From contig NZ_KL591014.1 in the NCBI RefSeq assembly GCF_000716335.1, forward strand, positions 62,739 through 126,738: a stretch of 64,000 bases of DNA, written 5' to 3'. Of the stretch, positions 27,589 to 37,858 are shown piece after piece. The stretch comes from Streptomyces sp. NRRL S-118. GTDB taxonomy: Bacteria; Actinomycetota; Actinomycetes; Streptomycetales; Streptomycetaceae. Every line of letters begins with the position of its first letter. Position 1 is the first letter of the stretch. Both the position numbers and the translations under genes were made by a program. The notes beneath the pieces are model-generated. The model was not told the DNA's origin. It saw only the letters and a program-made list of their open reading frames with translations, and ran no database searches.

Positions 27589-29130
27589 ATGCGTCCGGGG
27601 TACAGATTCGGGCCGTTCACCGTGCTCGCGGAGCTCGCCAGTGGCGGGATGGGGCGGATCTATCTCGCCCGCTCTCCGGGCGGGCGGCTGGTGGCGGTCA
27701 AGACGCTGCTCAACGTGGGCGAGGACGACCGGCGGCGGTTCGCCCGGGAGGTGGGCCTCGCCCAGCGGGTACGGGGCGTCTACACCGCGAGTGTGGTGGA
27801 GGCGGACGCCACGGCCGAGGTCCCGTGGATGGCCACCGAGTACGTCCCCGCGCCCTCGCTGAAGGACCTCGTCGAACGATGCGGGCCGCTCGCCCCGCGA
27901 GCCCTGTACTGGGTCGCGGCGGGCATGGCCGAGGCGCTGGTGTCCCTGCACACGGCGGGCCTGGTGCACCGGGACGTCAAGCCGTCCAACGTCCTGCTGC
28001 CGCTGGACGGCCCCCGGGTGATCGACTTCGGTATCTCGCAGGCCCATGACGTGACCCGGACCGAGGTGGCCCTCGGCACCGTCGCCTACGCGGCGCCCGA
28101 GCAGGCGCGCGGCGAGCCGACGACCACGGCGTCGGACGTGTTCTCGCTGGGCGCGACCCTGTTCCACCTCGCCGTCGGCCGCGCGCCGTACCGCGACGGC
28201 GGCGCGGGCCCGGCACTGGAGCAGCTGGTACGGGCCGCCACCGGCGACCTGGACGTGTCGGGGCTGCCGGGCGAGCTGGAGCCCCTGGTGCTGCCCTGCC
28301 TGGCCCTGGATCCGGCGGACCGGCCCGCCCCGGCCGACCTCCTGGCGTACTGCTCGGCACGGCTGGACGGAGGCGCGGACGCGCGCCGCGAGTGGCTCAG
28401 CCCCGCGTGGACGGCGGAGATCGAACGCCACCGGGCGGAACGGCTCCGGGCGGTCGAGGAGGCCCGGCGCCAGGTGGACCCGGAGGCGCCGACCGGCCCG
28501 GTGCCGGCACCCGGGCGGACGGCCGCGCTGGCCACGGCCGGGGACGGCCGGGAGGCCCGGACCGGCCCGTGGGCGCGGCGCCCGCGGCTGCCGTGGGCGG
28601 CCGCGGCGGCGGTGGTGGTCGTGACGGGGGCGCTGCTCGCGGTCGTACGGCCCTGGGAGGCCCGGACGATCGGCGCGCCGGTCGAGCCGCTGCGGATCCT
28701 GGAGGTGGAGAGCGTCCGGCAGGGACTGTGCTACCCGGACAAGGAGTCGGTGCAGCTGCCCCTGGGTGAGTCCCCGCCCCCGGAGGGGCGTTCCTTCTCC
28801 TCCGCCAACCGGGACCAGTGTGTGGTGGCGAAGGACTCCGGCGGGATGAGCGTCGAGCGCTTCGAGAACGTCGAGGTCGTGGAGGACGAAGGTGCGTGGA
28901 AGGTCAGGGTGACCTTCCGTGAGCAGGACCGGGCGGCCTTCAGCGCCCTCAGCGCGAAGGTCGCGGGCCAGGCGGAGCCGGAGAACCAGATCGCGCTGGT
29001 CCTGGGGGAGGACCGGCTGGTCAGCTCCTTCACGGTGATGACAAAGCTCACGGGCAAGAGCGCTCCGATCACCGGGAAATTCACCCGGAGCCAGGCCGAG
29101 GCGCTCGCCCGTGCCCTGGGTGCGCCCTGA
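27589..29130 (+). CDS. membrane Ser/Thr protein kinase with SecD P1-head-like outer domain
   Basis: The 513-residue protein has a cytoplasmic Hanks-type kinase domain (about 8-262): Gly loop ASGGMGRIYLA, Lys38, catalytic HRDVKPSN (127-134), DFG (146-148) and APEQ. A linker with Pro/Ala follows, then one membrane segment (336-353) and an outer domain (about 371-513) with two Cys (380, 411). The outer C-terminal part NQIALVLGEDRLVSSFTVM, then ITGKFTRSQAEALARALG, closely resembles the head subdomain of the SecD P1 region (LDG-x-VVSAP..., ISGNFT-EEA-LA). It is probably a sensor kinase; the ligand is unknown. ATG 27589 is used; a GTG at 27580 is possible. Confidence 0.85.
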   Translation: MRPGYRFGPFTVLAELASGGMGRIYLARSPGGRLVAVKTLLNVGEDDRRRFAREVGLAQRVRGVYTASVVEADATAEVPWMATEYVPAPSLKDLVERCGPLAPRALYWVAAGMAEALVSLHTAGLVHRDVKPSNVLLPLDGPRVIDFGISQAHDVTRTEVALGTVAYAAPEQARGEPTTTASDVFSLGATLFHLAVGRAPYRDGGAGPALEQLVRAATGDLDVSGLPGELEPLVLPCLALDPADRPAPADLLAYCSARLDGGADARREWLSPAWTAEIERHRAERLRAVEEARRQVDPEAPTGPVPAPGRTAALATAGDGREARTGPWARRPRLPWAAAAAVVVVTGALLAVVRPWEARTIGAPVEPLRILEVESVRQGLCYPDKESVQLPLGESPPPEGRSFSSANRDQCVVAKDSGGMSVERFENVEVVEDEGAWKVRVTFREQDRAAFSALSAKVAGQAEPENQIALVLGEDRLVSSFTVMTKLTGKSAPITGKFTRSQAEALARALGAP

Positions 29131-29170
29131 CCGGTTCCGGCCGGTCCGTGCCACGCGGGGCGGACCAGTT

Positions 29171-29200
29171 TTGACCCGTCGGGGGCGGCGCGGGTACTGT
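29171..29200 (+). promoter_or_regulatory. promoter of rplM-rpsI
   Basis: TTGACC (29171-29176) and TACTGT (29195-29200) are 18 bp apart, a good housekeeping promoter. The transcript would carry a leader of about 170 nt before rplM. Confidence 0.7.
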
Positions 29201-29378
29201 TGCGGTTTGTTATGCGTATTGGCTTCGTCGTTCTTACGCGAAGAGCCCTTACGCAAGTTCCCTGGAGCAGTTACCAGTGGCTCGCATACGGGCGGTGTTC
29301 CCGGCAGTGTGGGCCCCAGCTGCATGATCGCTTCAGGTGTGTCTGGACTCCATCCACTGAAGAAGCGAAGGCTACGAA

Positions 29379-29822
29379 GTGCGTACGTACAGCCCCAAGC
29401 CCGGCGATGTGACTCGCCAGTGGCACATCATCGACGCGCAGGACGTTGTCCTGGGCCGTCTGGCGACCACGGCTGCGAACCTCCTGCGAGGCAAGCACAA
29501 GCCCGTCTACGCGCCGCACATGGACATGGGCGACTTCGTCATCATCATCAACGCTGACAAGGTCCACCTGTCCGGCAACAAGAAGACCCAGAAGATGGCC
29601 TACCGCCACTCCGGCTACCCGGGTGGTCTGCGCTCCGTCCGTTACGACGAGCTGCTGGACAAGAACCCCGAGAAGGCCGTCGAGAAGGCCATCAAGGGCA
29701 TGATCCCCAAGAACTCCCTCGGCCGTCAGATGCTCTCGAAGCTGAAGGTCTACGCGGGCGAGAACCACCCGCACGCTGCGCAGCAGCCGGTCCCGTTCGA
29801 GATCACCCAGGTCGCGCAGTAG
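29379..29822 (+). CDS. rplM: 50S ribosomal protein L13
   Basis: The 147-residue L13 begins [20 protein letters not shown] and contains [19 protein letters not shown] and [13 protein letters not shown]. The start is GTG (29379), with GCGAAGG about 8 nt ahead. It forms a conserved pair with rpsI. The leader of about 170 nt could be a target for autogenous control, as for L13 in other bacteria. Confidence 0.98.
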   Translation: MRTYSPKPGDVTRQWHIIDAQDVVLGRLATTAANLLRGKHKPVYAPHMDMGDFVIIINADKVHLSGNKKTQKMAYRHSGYPGGLRSVRYDELLDKNPEKAVEKAIKGMIPKNSLGRQMLSKLKVYAGENHPHAAQQPVPFEITQVAQ

Positions 29823-29866
29823 TTCCGGCCACACCCCCTAAGAACGAAAGAAATCTGAGGAGCATC

Positions 29867-30385
29867 GTGGCCGAGACCACTGTTGAGAACCCCATCGAGG
29901 GCGAGGAGACCTACGCCGAGGTCACCACCTTCGAGTCCGAGGTGCCCGTCGAGGGCGAGTACACCTCCGAGTCGCTCGCGTCCCGCTTCGGCGAGCCGCA
30001 GCCGGCCGCCGGCCTGGGCCGCCGCAAGAACGCCATCGCCCGCGTCCGGATCGTCCCGGGCACCGGCAAGTGGAAGATCAACGGGCGTACGCTCGAGGAC
30101 TACTTCCCGAACAAGGTCCACCAGCAGGAAGTCAACGAGCCCTTCAAGGTGCTCGAGCTGGACAACCGCTACGACGTCATCGCCCGTATCTCGGGTGGCG
30201 GCGTCTCCGGCCAGGCCGGCGCCCTGCGCCTCGGTGTGGCCCGCGCCCTGAACGAGGCGGACGTGGACAACAACCGCGGCCCGCTGAAGAAGGCCGGCTT
30301 CCTGAGCCGCGACGACCGTGCCGTCGAGCGCAAGAAGGCCGGTCTCAAGAAGGCCCGTAAGGCCCCGCAGTACAGCAAGCGCTAA
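29867..30385 (+). CDS. rpsI: 30S ribosomal protein S9 with acidic N-terminal extension
   Basis: The 172-residue S9 has the usual core ([19 protein letters not shown]) and the invariant C-terminal SKR that reaches the P-site tRNA. About 45 extra acidic residues precede the core ([20 protein letters not shown]), an extension common in actinobacteria. GTG start at 29867 with GAGGAGC in front. Confidence 0.97.
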   Translation: MAETTVENPIEGEETYAEVTTFESEVPVEGEYTSESLASRFGEPQPAAGLGRRKNAIARVRIVPGTGKWKINGRTLEDYFPNKVHQQEVNEPFKVLELDNRYDVIARISGGGVSGQAGALRLGVARALNEADVDNNRGPLKKAGFLSRDDRAVERKKAGLKKARKAPQYSKR

Positions 30386-30408
30386 TCACGCCTGCTCGGT
30401 CTGCTCAA

Positions 30409-30448
30409 CGTACGCCCCGGCGGCACCTCCGTGCTGCCGGGGCGTACG
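30409..30448 (+). terminator. terminator of rplM-rpsI
   Basis: CGTACGCCCCGGCGGCAC and GTGCTGCCGGGGCGTACG form an 18-bp stem (one mismatch) over the loop CTCC, 23 bp behind rpsI. Confidence 0.8.
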
Positions 30449-30494
30449 TCTATACGCTTCACCTTGCTTTTTCGGAGTAACTCGGAGGACAGCT

Positions 30495-31853
30495 GTGGGA
30501 CGACTCTTCGGCACGGACGGTGTGCGCGGTGTCGCCAACGCGGATCTGACGGCGGAGCTGGCGCTCGGTCTGTCGGTCGCGGCGGCGCACGTACTCGCCG
30601 AAGCGGGGACCTTTGAAGGACACCGGCCGACCGCCGTGGTCGGGCGTGACCCCCGTGCGTCGGGAGAGTTCCTGGAGGCCGCCGTCGTGGCGGGCCTCGC
30701 GAGCGCCGGTGTGGACGTCATGCGGGTCGGCGTGCTGCCGACGCCGGCCGTGGCGTACCTGACGGGCGCGCTCGGCGCCGACCTGGGCGTGATGCTCTCC
30801 GCCAGCCACAACGCCATGCCGGACAACGGCATCAAGTTCTTCGCGCGCGGCGGCCACAAGCTGGCCGACGAGCTGGAGGACCGCATCGAGGCCGTGTACG
30901 ACCAGCACCGCACCGGCGAGCCGTGGGACCGGCCGACCGGTGCCGGCGTCGGCCGCGTCGCCGACTACAAGGAGGGCTTCGACCAGTACGTCACCCACCT
31001 GCTGAGCGTCCTGCCGAACCGGCTCGACGGGCTCAAGATCGTGCTCGACGAGGCGCACGGCGCCGCGTCCGGCGTGTCGCCCGCCGCCTTCCAGCAGGCC
31101 GGGGCCGAGGTCATCACCATCGGCGCCACCCCCGACGGGCTCAACATCAACGACGGCTGCGGCTCCACCCACCTGGAGATGCTGAAGGCCGCCGTCGTCG
31201 AGCACGGCGCGGACCTCGGCATCGCCCACGACGGTGACGCCGACCGCTGCCTGGCCGTGGACCACACGGGCGCCGAGGTCGACGGCGACCAGATCCTGGC
31301 CGTGCTCGCCCTCGCCATGCGCGAGGCCGGCACCCTGCGCGGCGACACCGTCGTCGCGACCGTCATGTCGAACCTGGGCTTCAAGCTCGCCATGGAGCGC
31401 GAGGGCCTCCAGCTCGTCCAGACGGCGGTCGGCGACCGCTACGTACTGGAGTCGATGAAGGAGCACGACTACGCGCTGGGCGGCGAGCAGTCCGGGCACG
31501 TCATCGTCATGGACCACGCGACCACCGGCGACGGCACGCTGACCGGCCTCCTGCTGGCCGCGCGGGTCGCCGCCACCGGCCGCTCGCTGGCGGAGCTCGC
31601 GGGGGTCATGGAGCGGCTGCCGCAGGTGCTGATCAACGTGAAGGACGTCGACAAGTCGCGTGTGAAGACCTCCGCCGAGCTGGGTGCCGCCGTCGCGGAG
31701 GCCGAGCGCACGCTCGGCACCACCGGGCGTGTCCTGCTGCGCCCCTCGGGCACGGAGCCGCTGGTCCGTGTGATGGTCGAGGCCGCCGACATCGAGCAGG
31801 CGCGGGCGGTCGCCGGGCAGCTCGCGGACGTCGTGAAGTCGGCCCTGGGCTAG
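30495..31853 (+). CDS. glmM: phosphoglucosamine mutase
   Basis: GlmM converts glucosamine-6-phosphate to glucosamine-1-phosphate on the way to UDP-GlcNAc for peptidoglycan. The 452-residue protein shows the start [14 protein letters not shown], the phospho-serine loop [12 protein letters not shown] (Ser104), the metal loop [10 protein letters not shown] and the phosphate-binding [14 protein letters not shown]. The start is GTG 30495 with CGGAGGACAGCT ahead. Together with glmS 4 kb downstream it supplies the wall precursor pathway. Confidence 0.97.
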   Translation: MGRLFGTDGVRGVANADLTAELALGLSVAAAHVLAEAGTFEGHRPTAVVGRDPRASGEFLEAAVVAGLASAGVDVMRVGVLPTPAVAYLTGALGADLGVMLSASHNAMPDNGIKFFARGGHKLADELEDRIEAVYDQHRTGEPWDRPTGAGVGRVADYKEGFDQYVTHLLSVLPNRLDGLKIVLDEAHGAASGVSPAAFQQAGAEVITIGATPDGLNINDGCGSTHLEMLKAAVVEHGADLGIAHDGDADRCLAVDHTGAEVDGDQILAVLALAMREAGTLRGDTVVATVMSNLGFKLAMEREGLQLVQTAVGDRYVLESMKEHDYALGGEQSGHVIVMDHATTGDGTLTGLLLAARVAATGRSLAELAGVMERLPQVLINVKDVDKSRVKTSAELGAAVAEAERTLGTTGRVLLRPSGTEPLVRVMVEAADIEQARAVAGQLADVVKSALG

Positions 31854-31874
31854 GGCCCCGGGGCCCCTGGTCAG

Positions 31875-31908
31875 GGGGCGCCCCGCCGCACGGCGGGGCG
31901 CCCCTTTT
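31875..31908 (+). terminator. terminator of glmM with T-tract
   Basis: GGGGCGCCCCGCC (31875-31887) pairs with GGCGGGGCGCCCC (31892-31904) over a 4-nt loop and is followed by TTTT, a complete intrinsic terminator between glmM and the convergent DUF389 gene. Confidence 0.88.
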
Positions 31909-31939
31909 CCGTGCGCCGGGCGGTTCCGGCCGGAGCCGT

Positions 31940-32902
31940 TCAGGCGCCGTGCTCCGCGGCCGCCGCCTTGCGGGCCCGCCGCTCCCGCTGCCGCGTCCAG
32001 AAGAACTTCTGCGCGAGCAGCGTCAGCGTTCCCGCGAGCAGGATCGCCAGCAGGTTCAGCAGCAGCTGCTCCACCGAGCCCCTGGTCTGCGCGAGGTCGC
32101 CGTAGCCGAGGGCCACGGCGGCGTTCGCGGCCGCCGGCACGGTGGTCACCGAGATCGCCACCCCGACCAGGGCCCCCGACTTCGCCGAGGTCAGCGACAG
32201 GGTGCCGGCCGCGCCCGCGAGCAGGCCCACGACGAACGAGAACGGGTCCGGTGCGTAGATGAAGCCGGTGTTGGGCCGGTCGCCGTGCAGCTTCGTCTCG
32301 GAGAACAGGCCCAGCGCGTCCATGGCCAGGCTGAACGCCACCGTCAGCGCGATGGCCGCGGCGAACCCCGCCACCAGGGCCACGAGCGACCGCATCGCCG
32401 GGCGGGGACGGCGCCGTACCAGGGCCGTGCAGACACCGGCCAGCGGACCGAACTCCGGGCCGACCGCCATGGCCCCGACGATCAGGACGGCGTTGTCCAG
32501 CACCACTCCGCAGGCCGCGATCATGGTGGCGAGGGTGAGGAACGCCACGTACGTCACGGAGAGCGTGGACTCCTCGTGCGTCGCCTCCGACAGGTGCTCC
32601 CACAGCACCGCGTCCGCGCCCTCGCCCGGCGCGTCCTCCTCGGCCGCTTTGGCGCGCCGGGACAGCGACAGGCCGACGTCCTCGACGGCGATCGAGCCCG
32701 ACTCGTCCAGGCCGAGCGCGCACAGGTCGGAGATGAGCTCGTCCCCGGCCTCCCGCGCCACGTCGCACAGGACCAGATCACCGGCCGGGTCGCGCGCGGC
32801 ACCGGGGAGGACGACGAGGTGCGCGGTGCCGACCGTCTTCTCGATGACGTGGACGACCTCGTCGGTGCGGCCGTCCGGGACGATCAGGCGCAGGTGCAGC
32901 AC
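31940..32902 (-). CDS. DUF389 family membrane protein
   Basis: The 320-residue protein has a ferredoxin-like N-terminal domain (HLRLIVPDGRTDEVVHVIEK), then about six membrane helices starting near residue 120 with TLATMIAACGVVLDNAVLIV and GAMAVGPEFGPLAG, the DUF389 signature. The family has no proven function; transport is suspected. GTG at 32902 is used because the conserved domain starts there. It lies 13 bp behind coaA on the same strand, so the two probably form an operon. Confidence 0.82.
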   Translation of the reverse strand: MLHLRLIVPDGRTDEVVHVIEKTVGTAHLVVLPGAARDPAGDLVLCDVAREAGDELISDLCALGLDESGSIAVEDVGLSLSRRAKAAEEDAPGEGADAVLWEHLSEATHEESTLSVTYVAFLTLATMIAACGVVLDNAVLIVGAMAVGPEFGPLAGVCTALVRRRPRPAMRSLVALVAGFAAAIALTVAFSLAMDALGLFSETKLHGDRPNTGFIYAPDPFSFVVGLLAGAAGTLSLTSAKSGALVGVAISVTTVPAAANAAVALGYGDLAQTRGSVEQLLLNLLAILLAGTLTLLAQKFFWTRQRERRARKAAAAEHGA

Positions 32903-32915
32903 GTTGGGCGCCCCT

Positions 32916-33908
32916 TCAGAGTTTGCGGAGGGAGAGCCGCTGGACCTTGTGGTCCGGGCCCTTGCGTACGACGAGGGTGGCACGGCCGCGGGTCGGCGCG
33001 ACGTTCTCCAGCAGGTTGGGCTTGTTGATGGTCCGCCAGGTCGTGCGGGCGTACGCGAGCGCCTCCTCCTCGCTGACCTGCGTGTACTTGCGGAAGTAGG
33101 AGGACGGGTTCTGGAACGCCGTCGCGCGCAGTTTGCGGAAACGATTCAGGTACCAGGACTCGATGTCCTCGGTGCGGGCGTCGACGTACACGGAGAAGTC
33201 GAAGTAGTCGGCGACGGCGACGCGGGTGCGGCCGTCCTTGCCGGGCAGCGCGGGCTGCAGCACGTTGAGGCCCTCGACGATGAGGATGTCGGGCCGGCGG
33301 ACCGTCAGGACCTGGCCGGGCACGATGTCGTAGATGAGGTGCGAGTAGACGGGGGCGGTCACCTCGTCCCTCCCGGCCTTGATGTCGGCGACGAACCGGG
33401 TCAGCGCCCGCCGGTCGTAGGACTCCGGGAAGCCCTTGCGGGACATCAGGCCGCGCTCCTTGAGCTCCTTCATGGGGAGCAGGAAGCCGTCGGTGGTGAC
33501 CAGTTCGACGCGCGGGTGCTCGGGCCAGCGGGCCAGCAGCGCCTGGAGGAGCCGGGCGACGGTCGATTTGCCGACGGCGACGGAACCGGCGACCCCTATC
33601 ACGAACGGGGTGCCGCGCTGGGCGCTCTTCTGCCCGACGTCCCCGAGGAAGGTGTTGAGCGCGCCCCGCAGATTGGCGGTGGCGCCGACGTACAGGTTCA
33701 GGAGCCGGGAGAGCGGCAGGTAGATGTCCCGCACCTCGTCGAGGTCGATGACGTCGCCGAGCCCGCGCAGCCGCTCGACCTCCTCGGCCGTCAGGGGCAG
33801 CGGGGTCTTGTCCCGCAGGGCGCTCCACTCCCCGCGGGTGAGATCGACGTACGGCGATGCCTCCGCGCGGCGGTGGGCGGCGGCACTTCGGGGCGACGAG
33901 GTGATCAC
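32916..33908 (-). CDS. coaA: pantothenate kinase, type I
   Basis: CoaA phosphorylates pantothenate, the first and controlling step of coenzyme A synthesis. The 330-residue protein shows the P-loop [29 protein letters not shown] and the C-terminal [17 protein letters not shown]. The start is GTG (33908); GACAAT lies 6 nt ahead of it on the minus strand and there is no ribosome binding site, so the mRNA is probably leaderless. Confidence 0.96.
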   Translation of the reverse strand: MITSSPRSAAAHRRAEASPYVDLTRGEWSALRDKTPLPLTAEEVERLRGLGDVIDLDEVRDIYLPLSRLLNLYVGATANLRGALNTFLGDVGQKSAQRGTPFVIGVAGSVAVGKSTVARLLQALLARWPEHPRVELVTTDGFLLPMKELKERGLMSRKGFPESYDRRALTRFVADIKAGRDEVTAPVYSHLIYDIVPGQVLTVRRPDILIVEGLNVLQPALPGKDGRTRVAVADYFDFSVYVDARTEDIESWYLNRFRKLRATAFQNPSSYFRKYTQVSEEEALAYARTTWRTINKPNLLENVAPTRGRATLVVRKGPDHKVQRLSLRKL

Positions 33909-34092
33909 ACGGCCATTGTCGGGTCTGCGGCAGCGTTGTGGGCCGTGGGCTCGGTCACGGTGCGGGTGGCACCTCCGGACGCGGAATGTCAGTGGCGTGC
34001 GTCACAGTTGTGGGAAGGGTGGGCGCCGGCGCAGGTCGTCCGCCCGCGGCAGCGCGACCCCGAGCCGCGACCCCGAGCCGAGGGACACTCCC

Positions 34093-35097
34093 ATGACGTA
34101 CGCGTACGCGATCCAGGCCGAGGGCCTGGCCAAACGGTTCAAGGACACCCGGGCGCTGGACGGCGTGGACCTGGCCGCCCGTCCGGGGACGGTGCTGGGG
34201 CTGCTGGGGCCCAACGGGGCGGGGAAGACCACCGCCGTGCGGATCTTCGCCACGCTGCTCCAGCCGGACGCGGGCCGGGCCGCCGTGGCGGGGCACGACG
34301 TGGTGCGGGAAGCGGGCGTGGTGCGCTCGATGGTGGGCCTGACCGGGCAGTACGCCGCGGTCGACGAGAACCTCACCGGTACGGAGAACCTGCTGCTGAT
34401 CGGGCGGCTGCTGGGCATGCCGCGGCGCGAGGCCCGGGCCCGGGCCGCCGAGCTGCTGGAGCGGTTCCACCTCACCGACGCGGCCGGGCGCGCCGTGAAG
34501 ACGTTCTCGGGGGGCATGCGGCGCCGGCTGGACCTGGCGGCGAGCCTGGTCGGGCGGCCGCGGATCCTGTTCCTCGACGAGCCGACGACCGGCCTGGACC
34601 CGCGCAGCCGCGGCGAGCTGTGGGAGATGGTGCGGGGCCTGGTCGCCGACGGCGTCACGGCCCTGCTGACCACCCAGTACCTGAACGAGGCGGACGTCCT
34701 CGCCGACGACATCGTGGTGATCGACCGGGGCCGGGTCATCGCGGAAGGCACGCCCGACGAGCTGAAGTCCCAGGTCGGCGGACAGGTCCTCCAGCTGCGG
34801 CCGGTACGGGACGCGGACCTGGTGGCGGCCCACGCCCTGGTGGCGGAGGCGGCCGGCGGCCAGACCCAGATCGAGGGCCAGGTCATCACCGCGCCGGTGA
34901 ACGACCCCGAACTGATGCCCGCGGTGGTCCGCCGGCTGGACGGGGCGGGGATCGCGGTCGGGGAGCTGACGCTGCGCCGCTCGTCCCTGGACGAGGTCTT
35001 CCTGGCGCTGACCGGTCACCGCGCCGAGCGCGACTCCGGGCAGGAGACCCCGGAGCCGGACGACAGCGACATCGAGAAGGTGGTGAGTTCGGCATGA
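34093..35097 (+). CDS. DrrA-type ABC exporter ATP-binding protein
   Basis: The 334-residue ATPase belongs to the daunorubicin-resistance (DrrA) group. Walker A GPNGAGKTT (about residue 38), signature FSGGMRRRLDLAASL, Walker B LFLDEPTTGLDPRSRGELW and the switch His replaced by Gln in TTQYLNEAD, as is typical for DrrA. A C-terminal DrrA-like domain follows. The ATG at 34093 has AGGGA ahead. It overlaps the permease gene by ATGA and so forms a two-gene drug or lipid exporter; the substrate is unknown. Confidence 0.92.
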   Translation: MTYAYAIQAEGLAKRFKDTRALDGVDLAARPGTVLGLLGPNGAGKTTAVRIFATLLQPDAGRAAVAGHDVVREAGVVRSMVGLTGQYAAVDENLTGTENLLLIGRLLGMPRREARARAAELLERFHLTDAAGRAVKTFSGGMRRRLDLAASLVGRPRILFLDEPTTGLDPRSRGELWEMVRGLVADGVTALLTTQYLNEADVLADDIVVIDRGRVIAEGTPDELKSQVGGQVLQLRPVRDADLVAAHALVAEAAGGQTQIEGQVITAPVNDPELMPAVVRRLDGAGIAVGELTLRRSSLDEVFLALTGHRAERDSGQETPEPDDSDIEKVVSSA

Positions 35098-35918
35098 CAG
35101 CCGGTGGCATCACCGCCGACGGGCCGGTCGCCCCGATCACCGCGAGCGGCCGCGTACGGCCCGCGGCGGCCCTCCGCCAGACCGCCACCATGGCGTGGCG
35201 GAGCCTGGTGGCCGTCAAGCACAACCCGCTGGAGCTCGTCGACTACAGCATCACGCCGATCATGTTCGTGTTCCTCTTCACGTACGTGATGGGCGGGCAG
35301 ATGGCCGGGTCGCCCGACGCGTACCTGCGCTACGCGCTGCCGGGGATCATCGTCCAGAACACCCTGTTCATGACGATCTACACGGCCATGGCGCTGAACA
35401 CCGACCTCACCAAGGGCGTCTTCGACCGGCTGAGGAGCCTGCCGATCGCCCGCTCCGCGCCGCTGATCGGCCGGATCACCGCCGATCTGGCCAAGCACCT
35501 GTGGGCGGTGCTGCTGATGATCGCCCTCGGGCTGGCGCTCGGCTTCCGGATCACCGGCGGGATCGGCGGGTTCCTCGCCGGTGTGCTGCTGGTGATGCTC
35601 TTCGCGGCCGCCGTGTCCTGGTGCGCCGTGCTCATCGGGATGCTGGCGGGGGACGCGGAGAAGGTGCAGGCGTTCGGCTTCACGCTGATCTTCCCGATCA
35701 CCTTCACCAGCAGCGCGTTCGTCGTGGTGGACACCATGCCGGGCTGGCTCCAGGCCTGGGTGGAGGTCAACCCGGTCACGCACCTGTCGGACGCGTTCCG
35801 CGGGCTGCTGCTGGGCGGCGAGGTGGCGGGGCCGGTGATGTGGTCGCTGGTCTGGGCGGCGGGCATCGCCCTGGTGTTCTATCCGCTGGCCATGCGGGCG
35901 TACCGCGCCAAGGCGTGA
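35094..35918 (+). CDS. DrrB-type ABC-2 exporter permease
   Basis: The 274-residue ABC-2 permease has six predicted membrane helices (e.g. YSITPIMFVFLFTYVMG, GIIVQNTLFMTIYTAMALNT) and the DrrB signature GVFDRLRSLPIARSA. WVEVNPVTHLSDAFRGLLLG near the C-terminus is also typical. It pairs with the ATPase encoded immediately upstream (4-bp overlap). No regulator gene is adjacent. Confidence 0.92.
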   Translation: MTAGGITADGPVAPITASGRVRPAAALRQTATMAWRSLVAVKHNPLELVDYSITPIMFVFLFTYVMGGQMAGSPDAYLRYALPGIIVQNTLFMTIYTAMALNTDLTKGVFDRLRSLPIARSAPLIGRITADLAKHLWAVLLMIALGLALGFRITGGIGGFLAGVLLVMLFAAAVSWCAVLIGMLAGDAEKVQAFGFTLIFPITFTSSAFVVVDTMPGWLQAWVEVNPVTHLSDAFRGLLLGGEVAGPVMWSLVWAAGIALVFYPLAMRAYRAKA

Positions 35919-36002
35919 CCCGGACCGGCCTGCTGGTCCGCGGCACCGGACACCGCTCACCGGTCCGGCCGGATCGAGGGGACACCCCCTAGGCTGCGGA
36001 CC

Positions 36003-37850
36003 ATGTGCGGAATCGTGGGGTACGTCGGCGGGCAGTCGGCGCTTGATGTGGTGATCGCGGGCCTCAAGCGGCTCGAGTACCGGGGCTACGACTCGGCCGG
36101 CGTGGCGGTGCTCGCCGATGGCGGGCTGGCCGCGGCGAAGAAGGCGGGCAAGCTCGTCAACCTGGAGAAGGAGCTGGACACCCGGCCCCTGCCGAGCGGT
36201 TCGACGGGCATCGGGCACACCCGGTGGGCCACGCACGGCGGACCGACCGACCTCAACGCCCACCCGCACCTGGACAACGCCGGGCGCGTCGCCGTCGTCC
36301 ACAACGGCATCATCGAGAACTTCGCCGCCCTGCGTGCCGAGCTGGCGGAGCGCGGCCACGACCTGGCGTCGGAGACCGACACCGAGGTCGTCTCCCACCT
36401 GCTGGCCGAGACGTTCTCGTCCTGCGGCGACCTGGCCGAGGCGATGCGGCTGGTCTGCCGCCGGCTCGAGGGCGCCTTCACACTGGTCGCCGTGCACGCC
36501 GACGAGCCCGACGTGGTCGTCGGCGCCCGCCGCAACTCGCCGCTGGTGGTGGGCGTCGGCCAGGGCGAGGCGTTCCTCGCCTCCGACGTGGCCGCGTTCA
36601 TCGCGCACACCCGCAACGCGATCGAGCTCGGCCAGGACCAGGTCGTCGAGGTGCGCCGGGACGGCGTGACGGTCACGGACTTCGACGGGGCGCCGGCCGA
36701 CGTCCGCGCGTACCACGTCGACTGGGACGCCTCGGCGGCCGAGAAGGGCGGCTACGACCACTTCATGCTCAAGGAGATCGCCGAGCAGCCGAAGGCGGTC
36801 GCCGACACGCTGCTGGGCCGCGTCGACGCCTCCGGGGCGCTGAGCCTGGACGAGGTGCGCATCCCCGACGAGGTGCTGCGCGAGGCGCACAAGGTCGTCA
36901 TCGTGGCGTGCGGCACCGCGTTCCACGCCGCCCTGATCGCCAAGTACGCCATCGAGCACTGGACCCGCATCCCCTGCGAGGTGGAGCTGGCCAGCGAGTT
37001 CCGCTACCGCGACCCGATCCTTGACCGGCAGACGCTGGTGGTGGCGATCTCGCAGTCCGGCGAGACCATGGACACCCTCATGGCGCTGCGGCACGCCCGG
37101 GCGCAGGGCGCGAAGGTGCTGGCGATCTCCAACACCAACGGCGCGACGATCCCCCGCGAGTCGGACGCGGTGCTGTACACGCACGCGGGGCCCGAGGTGG
37201 CGGTCGCCTCCACCAAGGCGTTCCTCACGCAGCTCGTGGCGGTGTACCTCCTGGCCCTGTACCTGGCGCAGGTACGCGGCACCAAGTGGGGCGACGAGAT
37301 CCGGGCGGTCGTGCGGGACCTGTCGCGGATCGCGGAGGACGTCGAGCGGGTCCTGGAGACCATGGAGCCGGTACGGGAGCTGGCCCGCTCGCTCGCCGGC
37401 AAGGACACCGTGCTGTTCCTCGGCCGGCACGTCGGCTACCCGGTGGCGCTCGAAGGCGCGCTGAAGCTCAAGGAGCTCGCGTACATGCACGCCGAGGGGT
37501 TCGCGGCCGGCGAGCTGAAGCACGGGCCCATCGCCCTGATCGAGGAGGACCTGCCGGTCGTCGTGGTGGTGCCGTCGCCGCGCGGCCGGTCCGTGCTCCA
37601 CGACAAGATCGTGTCGAACATCCAGGAGATCCGCGCCCGAGGCGCCCGGACGATCGTCATCGCGGAGGAGGGCGACGAGGCGGTCGCGCCGTACGCGGAC
37701 CACCTCATCCGCGTCCCGGTGACGCCGGTGCTGCTGCAGCCGATGGTGTCGACGGTGCCCCTCCAGGTCTTCGCGTGCGAGCTGGCGACGGCCCGCGGCA
37801 ACGAGGTCGACCAGCCGCGCAACCTCGCCAAGTCCGTGACGGTGGAGTGA
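36003..37850 (+). CDS. glmS: glutamine-fructose-6-phosphate aminotransferase
   Basis: GlmS makes glucosamine-6-phosphate from fructose-6-phosphate and glutamine. The 615-residue enzyme has the N-terminal Cys2 nucleophile ([10 protein letters not shown]), the glutaminase domain ([19 protein letters not shown]) and two SIS domains ([40 protein letters not shown]). Its C-terminus ends [15 protein letters not shown] lies 7 nt ahead of the ATG and no ribosome binding site is seen, so the mRNA is probably leaderless; I see no glmS ribozyme. Confidence 0.98.
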   Translation: MCGIVGYVGGQSALDVVIAGLKRLEYRGYDSAGVAVLADGGLAAAKKAGKLVNLEKELDTRPLPSGSTGIGHTRWATHGGPTDLNAHPHLDNAGRVAVVHNGIIENFAALRAELAERGHDLASETDTEVVSHLLAETFSSCGDLAEAMRLVCRRLEGAFTLVAVHADEPDVVVGARRNSPLVVGVGQGEAFLASDVAAFIAHTRNAIELGQDQVVEVRRDGVTVTDFDGAPADVRAYHVDWDASAAEKGGYDHFMLKEIAEQPKAVADTLLGRVDASGALSLDEVRIPDEVLREAHKVVIVACGTAFHAALIAKYAIEHWTRIPCEVELASEFRYRDPILDRQTLVVAISQSGETMDTLMALRHARAQGAKVLAISNTNGATIPRESDAVLYTHAGPEVAVASTKAFLTQLVAVYLLALYLAQVRGTKWGDEIRAVVRDLSRIAEDVERVLETMEPVRELARSLAGKDTVLFLGRHVGYPVALEGALKLKELAYMHAEGFAAGELKHGPIALIEEDLPVVVVVPSPRGRSVLHDKIVSNIQEIRARGARTIVIAEEGDEAVAPYADHLIRVPVTPVLLQPMVSTVPLQVFACELATARGNEVDQPRNLAKSVTVE

Positions 37851-37858
37851 GGACACAC

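Noticed and set aside
30459-32768. 769-codon minus-strand open frame over glmM
   Set aside because: Composition is Arg/Gly/Ala-rich without motifs, and it is antisense to glmM, whose motifs are complete.
32259-35094. Very long plus-strand open frame covering the DUF389 and coaA genes
   Set aside because: It is the antisense shadow of two convincing minus-strand genes; only its 3' part (from 35094) encodes a real protein, the DrrB-type permease.
35919-36002. glmS ribozyme or riboswitch upstream of glmS
   Set aside because: Only 84 bp separate it from the permease gene and a -10 box lies 7 nt before the ATG, leaving no room for a leader RNA.
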